Source: Falciphora oryzae (lineage: Eukaryota; Ascomycota; Sordariomycetes; Magnaporthales; Magnaporthaceae). Taken from it: DNA of 64,000 bases. The translations under genes and the position numbers were made by a program. Numbering within the stretch: position 1 is the first letter of the stretch; each line of letters starts with the position of its first letter. The stretch is taken from contig JNVV01000001.1 in assembly GCA_000733355.1 (NCBI GenBank), positions 3,727,642 to 3,791,641 on the forward strand, in the 5' to 3' direction. The notes under the pieces are model-generated. The model ran no database searches. It was not told where the DNA came from and saw nothing but the letters and a program-made list of their open reading frames with translations. Positions 58,887 to 64,000 of this stretch are shown here, piece by piece.

Positions 58887-60008
58887 CTATGATGAAGACC
58901 GCTTCTCTGCATCAGCCTTCTCAAGCCTGGCAGTGAAGTCAGCCAGCTCCTCGGGCGGGATAGGGTAGGTGTGTTCGGTGGCGGGGTAGGCGCGGGACTT
59001 GACGTCGTCACGGTACGCCTCGATGGCCCTGAGCGACTCGGCCCAGACGTTACCGTACTGCTTGACGAACTTGGGCAGGAAGCGACCAGGAGGGAAGTTT
59101 CCCGTCATGTCGATCTGGACCAGCACCTGGCCGGAGCAACCGTTGCCAGCACCGATGCCGATGGTGGGAATGCGCAGGCGCCTGGTTATCAGGGCTGCGA
59201 CCTCAGCAGGCACGGCCTCGAGGACGGTGGCGAAGCATCCGGCCTCCTGCACGGCGAGGGCGTCCTCCAGCACGGCGGCGGCGCCAGCAGCGGTGCGGCC
59301 CTGAACGCGGAAGCCGCCGAGGGCGTGCTGGCGCTGCGGGGTCAGGCCGACGTGGCCCAGGACCGGGATGCCGGCGGCGGTGAGGCGGCGGATCGTGGGT
59401 GCCATCTCCCGCCCTCCCTCGAGCTTGACGGCCTGGACCCGGCCATCCTTGATGAAGCGGATGGCGGTAGCCAGGGCCTGCTCGGGCGAGATCTCGTACG
59501 ACCCCATGGGGAGGTCGCCGACGGTGAAGGACGATTTTGTGGCGCGAGCGACGGAGCGGCAGTGCAGCAGCATCTCCTCGACGACCACCTCGCTCGTGTC
59601 CTCCATGCCCAGGGCGACCATGGCCAGACTATCGCCGACGAGGATGACGTCCATGCCAGCGGCGTCGGCCACATGGGCACTGGGGAAGTCGTGGGCCGTC
59701 ATGACGGTTATGGGCTCGCCCTTGCAGTGCATAGCGCGCAGAGTGCCCAGCGTGACTTTCTTCCGCTGGTTGGGCAGCGGCGCGCCCATGGGGGAGTGCG
59801 AGCTGTACCTGCGCTGATGCAGCGGCAGCTGGCGGTGGTGTTGGTGTTGGTGTTGGGACTGGGACCAGGGGCAGGGGGCCAGGGTTAGGGGTTGCCTTGG
59901 GCAATTGAGGGGCTGGATTGTTTGGCGCAGAGCGGTGGTGCAGCCGTTGCTGGCGACCATCGAGGCACGCGACCTGGCCAGTGCGGATGGGATGATTGAC
60001 GGTTGCAT
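58887..60008 (-). CDS. panB: 3-methyl-2-oxobutanoate (ketopantoate) hydroxymethyltransferase
   Basis: This enzyme transfers a one-carbon unit from methylenetetrahydrofolate to alpha-ketoisovalerate, making ketopantoate, the first committed step of pantothenate and CoA synthesis. One exon, 373 residues. The N-terminal ~75 residues are Gln/His-rich and basic without acidic residues, resembling a mitochondrial presequence as in other fungal homologues. The TIM-barrel core has MTAHDFPSAHVADAAGMDVI and VGDSLAMVALGMEDT (metal-binding Asp), FTVGDLPMGSYEISPEQAL, AVKLEGGREMAPTI, VLGHVGLTPQ, CFATVLEAVPAEVA (catalytic Glu) and PTIGIGAGNGCSGQVLVQID, all family signatures. Start codon is the first ATG of the frame; the core begins at about residue 83. 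Confidence 0.96.
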   Translation of the reverse strand: MQPSIIPSALARSRASMVASNGCTTALRQTIQPLNCPRQPLTLAPCPWSQSQHQHQHHRQLPLHQRRYSSHSPMGAPLPNQRKKVTLGTLRAMHCKGEPITVMTAHDFPSAHVADAAGMDVILVGDSLAMVALGMEDTSEVVVEEMLLHCRSVARATKSSFTVGDLPMGSYEISPEQALATAIRFIKDGRVQAVKLEGGREMAPTIRRLTAAGIPVLGHVGLTPQRQHALGGFRVQGRTAAGAAAVLEDALAVQEAGCFATVLEAVPAEVAALITRRLRIPTIGIGAGNGCSGQVLVQIDMTGNFPPGRFLPKFVKQYGNVWAESLRAIEAYRDDVKSRAYPATEHTYPIPPEELADFTARLEKADAEKRSSS

Positions 60009-61899
60009 GTTTACGGTACGCGGGTTGCGGGGAGAATTATGCAGTGCAGCCAGGTATAAGATACTTTATGTGCGACCAATGACAAGATATGCAAGTGATT
60101 GGGAGGACTAACTGGCTGAATGTTGGCTGCTGAGGGGGGAAAATACCTTGCGTGCATTCAGTCTGGAAAAAGAAGAAAAGGGAACAAGAATTCAAATCGC
60201 ATTGCGAAATTGTTGGGGCGCGTGCTCTCGCAGCTTTAATAAGCTAAGGTCATGATGGTTTTTACTCGCGTACAATCCAGTATCACCACAGGCTCCGCTG
60301 GTGGTTTGGTTTTTCTTCTCCCAGTTTCCGTGCTGGGGTCCGCCCGCCCGCCCGGGTCCAGGTGCGCAAAAAGGTACCGCAGCCACATGATTTAGCGCCA
60401 CGAGTGACCTGCATCTGGGCGATGCAGGGTGTTGCGCCCAGGCATTGAGGCGGTGGGTGGGCCCCTGGCTGACGGCTGTCGTAAAAGCGGCAAATGGCCA
60501 ATCCGTCCAACATAATCTGAGGGCGGAGCGGTAAGGTTCTCGCGAGATGCCGAGGTTGAAAAGGGAACACGGTGGCGCGCGCCTTCAGTGCCTTGCTGGG
60601 TTGCCCCCAGGATTCAACGGCCGACCTTCGGTTTGGCAGGCGTCATAATGCCCGTTTCTGTGATGTGAATGGCAAAGGTTGCCGTTGCTGTTGTTGTGTC
60701 TGCGTCAAGAATAACAAACTCCTTTTGGGCCCCTTGTTTCAAACAAGACGACCAGGCACCTTCGGCTACAAATTAGCCCATCTCGTAGGCCACGGATGAT
60801 GTCCATTCGGTGACGTCTTCAGCAAGGGGCAAGCCGAAGAGGACTGACTCTCGTCGGCTCCGCCCACACCTGAAGACCCGGCCGAACATCCAGGTCGAGG
60901 TCAGGTGGCTTTCCCGATCCGGCAATGCTTGTTGGGTCCCCACGCCTGCTGATTGATTGAGAGTCTACGTGCCTCTACGCGGGAAGGAAAAGGCCGGAGC
61001 AGGGGATCCGACGGTGACGGCGACAATCTTGGGGATGAACCCCTGAACACATGATGTGTTTGGGCCGGGCGCGAGCACGTCAGGCTGGCGGCCACATGGC
61101 ACACGGCGGGATGGTGGGCCTCGATGTCATAGGTTCAGCGGCCGCCGCCATCTTTCAATCTCGAATCTGCGGCTGGCGCCAAAGTGTGTTCTGTCGTTGT
61201 CATACAGTCCAGACCTTGGGAAGAGTTCTAGGCTGGGCCAATTGTGGAAGAACGGTTAGAGAAGTTTTTGAGGCCAGTAAACAGAACAGAAACTCGCCTG
61301 CTCCTCCGAGAACAAAGGCCCAAGATCAGCACGCTCGGCACCTGAAGGCCCATCCCCGGTTTCGTCCCACTTTCAGCGCAGCCAGCGACAATTCGACTGC
61401 CGCTTCTGAGGTGACAGCCCCCGCCTCAGCTGGCTTATCGGGCACCTATGACCCTGGCTTATCACCAGCCTCCACATCATCGCTAGAATCCCCGCTTGCA
61501 GCTCCAAACCGCCTGAGGTTGCGTGACCTGACGCTGCCTTTCTTCAAAGCCGACTCCTGACTCGGCCTGACAAACCATCACCTTTCGAACTCTCTTGCTG
61601 CCCTTCTTCATTCCTTGAAAAAGTTCCGCTACCTCCTCAATCTAGCCTAGCCTACCTGTCTTCGAGACGGACCATCCGACCCAACGTGCCCTCATAACCG
61701 ACTCCCTATCCAGCAGCAAGCCCAGCTCGCGCAATCCTTCACGCTCCATCGCCCCTTGCGACGCTCCCGGATCCGACCGGCCGACCGACAGACTCTGAAG
61801 CCGCTTCCCTTCGACTACTGCGAACCGCGTCAGGCCAGCTCCCGGAATCGAAGAACCCGCGAGTCCCCCGCCGAAGCAAACACCCCCCAGACCGTCAAA
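60009..61899. other. 1.9-kb spacer between panB and the E2 gene
   Basis: Divergent promoter area. A 169-codon frame at 61051-61560 on the plus strand lacks motifs and overlaps the presumed 5' leader of the E2 gene; I do not call it. Nothing else recognised. Confidence 0.45.
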
Positions 61900-63237
61900 A
61901 TGAGTAGCCCGAGACGGCGGATCGAGACGGATGTATGCCTACACCAGCTCCCGTGCCGCTTTCGTGGCTCTCCCAGAAGCATGGGCTGTACCCCATGGAA
62001 TGCCGACCAGGTTGCTGACTGACTGGATGTTCCCCGCCCGTCCGTCTAGGTCATGAAGTTCGTCCCGCACACGCCAGATCCGGCTCAGCCGCCCCCTCTT
62101 CCGAGAATGACGCTCGACTGACATGCTCTCCGCCAGGATGTACGACAGGAGCGCGCCGACCCTGTGCCTCTTCCGCTTACTGACGTGCGCAGGTTCATGA
62201 GCGACTACGAGGTCACTCTGGTCAACGACAACAGTATGTTGGCGCTGTCCCCCACCCTTGCTCCCCTCATCCTTGCTTCTCCGTTTGGCTCCGCTTATGC
62301 TCTCCGCCATGGCCACAAACAACTGACTAACATGTGTCTATAGTGTGAGTCTCCGGGAAATCGATCATCAGCAACGGGTCTACTCCTGCATGCTTCACAA
62401 TTGTTGCTGAGACGACTCCAACTCGCACAGGCAGGAATTCTACGTCATATTCAAGGGACCCCAAGAGAGTCAGTAACCTCATGAGCCGAAATACGGCATG
62501 GCCAGTCGGCCGGCCCCGGCGCGCCTTGACCAGCAGGAAGAAGCGGATGAGGATGGGACCGCTGACAGCCACCGAACCGGAACAGCCCCCTTCGAAGGCG
62601 GCACCTGGAAAGTCCACGTCGAGCTCCCCGACCAGTACCCGTACAAGTCCCCCAGCATTGGCTTTGTCAACCGTATATTCCACCCCAACATTGACGAGCT
62701 GTAAGTCTTCCCGGCGGGAGGCGCTCCCATGGCGAGTCGGGCGTTGCCCCAGGAAACCCAAGCGGATAGAAAAAGGAAGAAGGGAGAATTGGAAAGGCTA
62801 AAGAGGTTTTCCGGGCGAACGCCCCTCGTTTCGAACATCCCTGCAGATCCGGGTCCGTCTGCCTGGACGTCATCAACCAAACCTGGTCGCCCATGTTCGA
62901 CATGATCAACATCTTCGAGGTCTTCCTGCCGCAGCTGCTGCGCTATCCGAACCCGACCGACCCCCTGAACGGCGAAGCGGCGGCGCTACTCATGCGTGAG
63001 CCCAAAAGCTACGACGCCAAGGTCAAGGGTGAGTAGGCTAACGTGGGCCCTTTGCCTCCAAAAACGCTGAGCTGACAGGCGAGGCCGTCACAAACAGAGT
63101 ACGTACAAAAGTACGCCAACAGCGACACGACCAACGAGGGGGGCGCCGAGACCGAGGATGATGACGACATGTCCTCCGTCGCAAGCTTTGGCGACGACGA
63201 CGATGAGGAGCCGGCCGGTAAGATGGACGATGTCTAA
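61900..63237 (+). CDS. ubc8: Ubc8/UBE2H-type ubiquitin-conjugating enzyme E2 with micro-exons
   Basis: E2 enzymes carry activated ubiquitin on a cysteine; the Ubc8/UBE2H type works with the GID/CTLH ligase that degrades gluconeogenic enzymes in yeast. Eight exons: 61900..61932, 62050..62057, 62193..62233, 62344, 62431..62468, 62586..62700, 62847..63028 and 63098..63237. Total 558 nt, 185 residues, close to UBE2H. Spliced protein starts [23 protein letters not shown], then [23 protein letters not shown], the family's conserved path. The E2 core shows [18 protein letters not shown], the HPN motif (HPNIDEL) and active Cys in [12 protein letters not shown]. The tail is Asp/Glu-rich as in Ubc8. 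Exon 2 is 8 nt and exon 4 a single T; skipping the latter shifts the frame, and running on from it gives an immediate TGA. The model needs transcript support, but the core identification is firm. Confidence 0.9.
62050..62057 (+). other. ubc8: 8-nt micro-exon of the E2 gene
   Basis: GTCATGAA between acceptor CGTCTAG and donor GTTCGT. It supplies V-M and the first two bases of K in the conserved ETDVMK-FMSDYE block; without it the frame is lost. Confidence 0.8.
62344..62344 (+). other. ubc8: Candidate single-nucleotide exon of the E2 gene
   Basis: A lone T between an upstream intron ending GACTAAC...CTATAG and a downstream intron beginning with the strong donor GTGAGT. A (end of exon 3) + T + G (start of exon 5) form the ATG codon of the invariant NDN-MQEFYV sequence. 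Confidence 0.75.
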
Positions 63238-64000
63238 GTGACCCATAGGCCGTGACGATCCTCCCGGGGGGCCGCCTTCGCAAGATGCCGTGGCTTTGGC
63301 GGGTCTGGCCCTGGCTCCTCCCGGCGCACCATCTTTCAGGCACGCGGAGTCTTGAGAGCGTAAAAGCGTGTAAACGGATCCTTGGTTTTCTTGCGTTTCT
63401 TGACTTCCTTTTATTGCATTTCATCTCAGTTTCTCCCCCCGGTTGGCCGAAAAGTCGCATCTTCGACCTTCTTTCAAGGCCTTCCTTTTTCGCAAAGTTG
63501 GTTTTCACACGACTTATACGCACAGGGTTCTTTTTCTTGTAATACTCTCTCTCGGCAATGGGCGTTTTGTTAGCATTCTTTTTTATTCCCCTCTCTTTTT
63601 CCTCTTCAGTGGGCAATGAGGACTGGGGTAGTCTACACTGAGCAAAGAGGCTGCGGATAATGGGGTGACAGTGGATGAAGTGGAAGGCGGATCAGGTCGA
63701 GGGATTGCGGCCGGGAGAGCTCAGGACATGCATAGTATCGACTTTGGTTCGATGTTTGAGAGGCAGAGGATGTTGGATATCACGTTTGTGTACTTTGGGC
63801 GGTTGGCCGACCGCGATGGCACCGCCTCCGGCCTCGCTCTTTGGGGCTGCTTCACTCCATCAACCCACAGTATCCCGGATCCCTCCTTTTGACATGCTCT
63901 TGTTTGTTCATACGAGGGCCGATGCAGTCTCTTGTGATCTAAATTGGCAAATACAGGCATTAGGAGATCCTAGACTATTTCCGATTCATCGGCTGCTGGT
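63238..64000. other. Downstream spacer to the right edge
   Basis: T-rich 3' UTR-like sequence of the E2 gene up to about 63600, then sequence without recognisable coding potential on either strand. Confidence 0.45.

Noticed and set aside
61051..61560. 169-codon frame upstream of the E2 gene
   Set aside because: No motif or codon-periodic conservation visible; overlaps the likely leader of the E2 gene.

Overview
The window is 64 kb of a filamentous ascomycete nuclear genome (Pezizomycotina, most likely Sordariomycetes). This rests on GT-AG introns of 60-150 nt with CTAAC/CTGAC-type branch sites, GC-rich exons, long AT-richer spacers, no operons, and gene content typical of moulds: a Zn2Cys6 regulator, a YAT-type permease, MATE, MARVEL, patatin-like and caspase-like proteins. 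No species can be named from the sequence. A run of 246 Ns (45787-46032) shows it is a draft scaffold.

Sixteen protein genes are supported; exon coordinates are in the entries. Left third: 5' end of a GH3 beta-glucosidase (-, runs off the left edge); MCM2 (-); a UBR7/Mlo2-like UBR-box protein (+), divergent from MCM2; an amino-acid permease (+); an unknown coiled-coil/poly-Gln protein (-); a MATE transporter (-); a Zn2Cys6 transcription factor (-). Middle: a patatin-like protein (-) whose nucleophile serine is glycine; a small tetraspan MARVEL-like membrane protein (+); a caspase-like/C2H2 zinc-finger fusion (+); a 2049-residue Mlp1/TPR-type nuclear-basket protein (-). Right third: a bHLH factor with an SREBP-type tyrosine (+); Icp55-type mitochondrial Xaa-Pro aminopeptidase (-); the Dbf4 subunit of the Cdc7 kinase (+); ATG12 (+); ketopantoate hydroxymethyltransferase (-); a Ubc8/UBE2H-type E2 (+).

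Most genes are unrelated housekeeping functions, each with its own promoter. Functional links that exist but need not be selected neighbours: Mcm2 is the classic target of the Dbf4-dependent kinase, and UBR7-like, E2 and ATG12 belong to ubiquitin or ubiquitin-like conjugation. Spacers of 1-5 kb hold no gene I can support; they carry minisatellites, homopolymer runs and one perfect inverted repeat.

The most notable signals are: the E2 gene, whose reading frame is restored only by an 8-nt exon and a single-nucleotide exon, both with good flanking splice signals; the caspase-zinc-finger fusion, flanked by two related 19-bp minisatellites in opposite orientation; and the patatin-like protein that lacks its catalytic serine.
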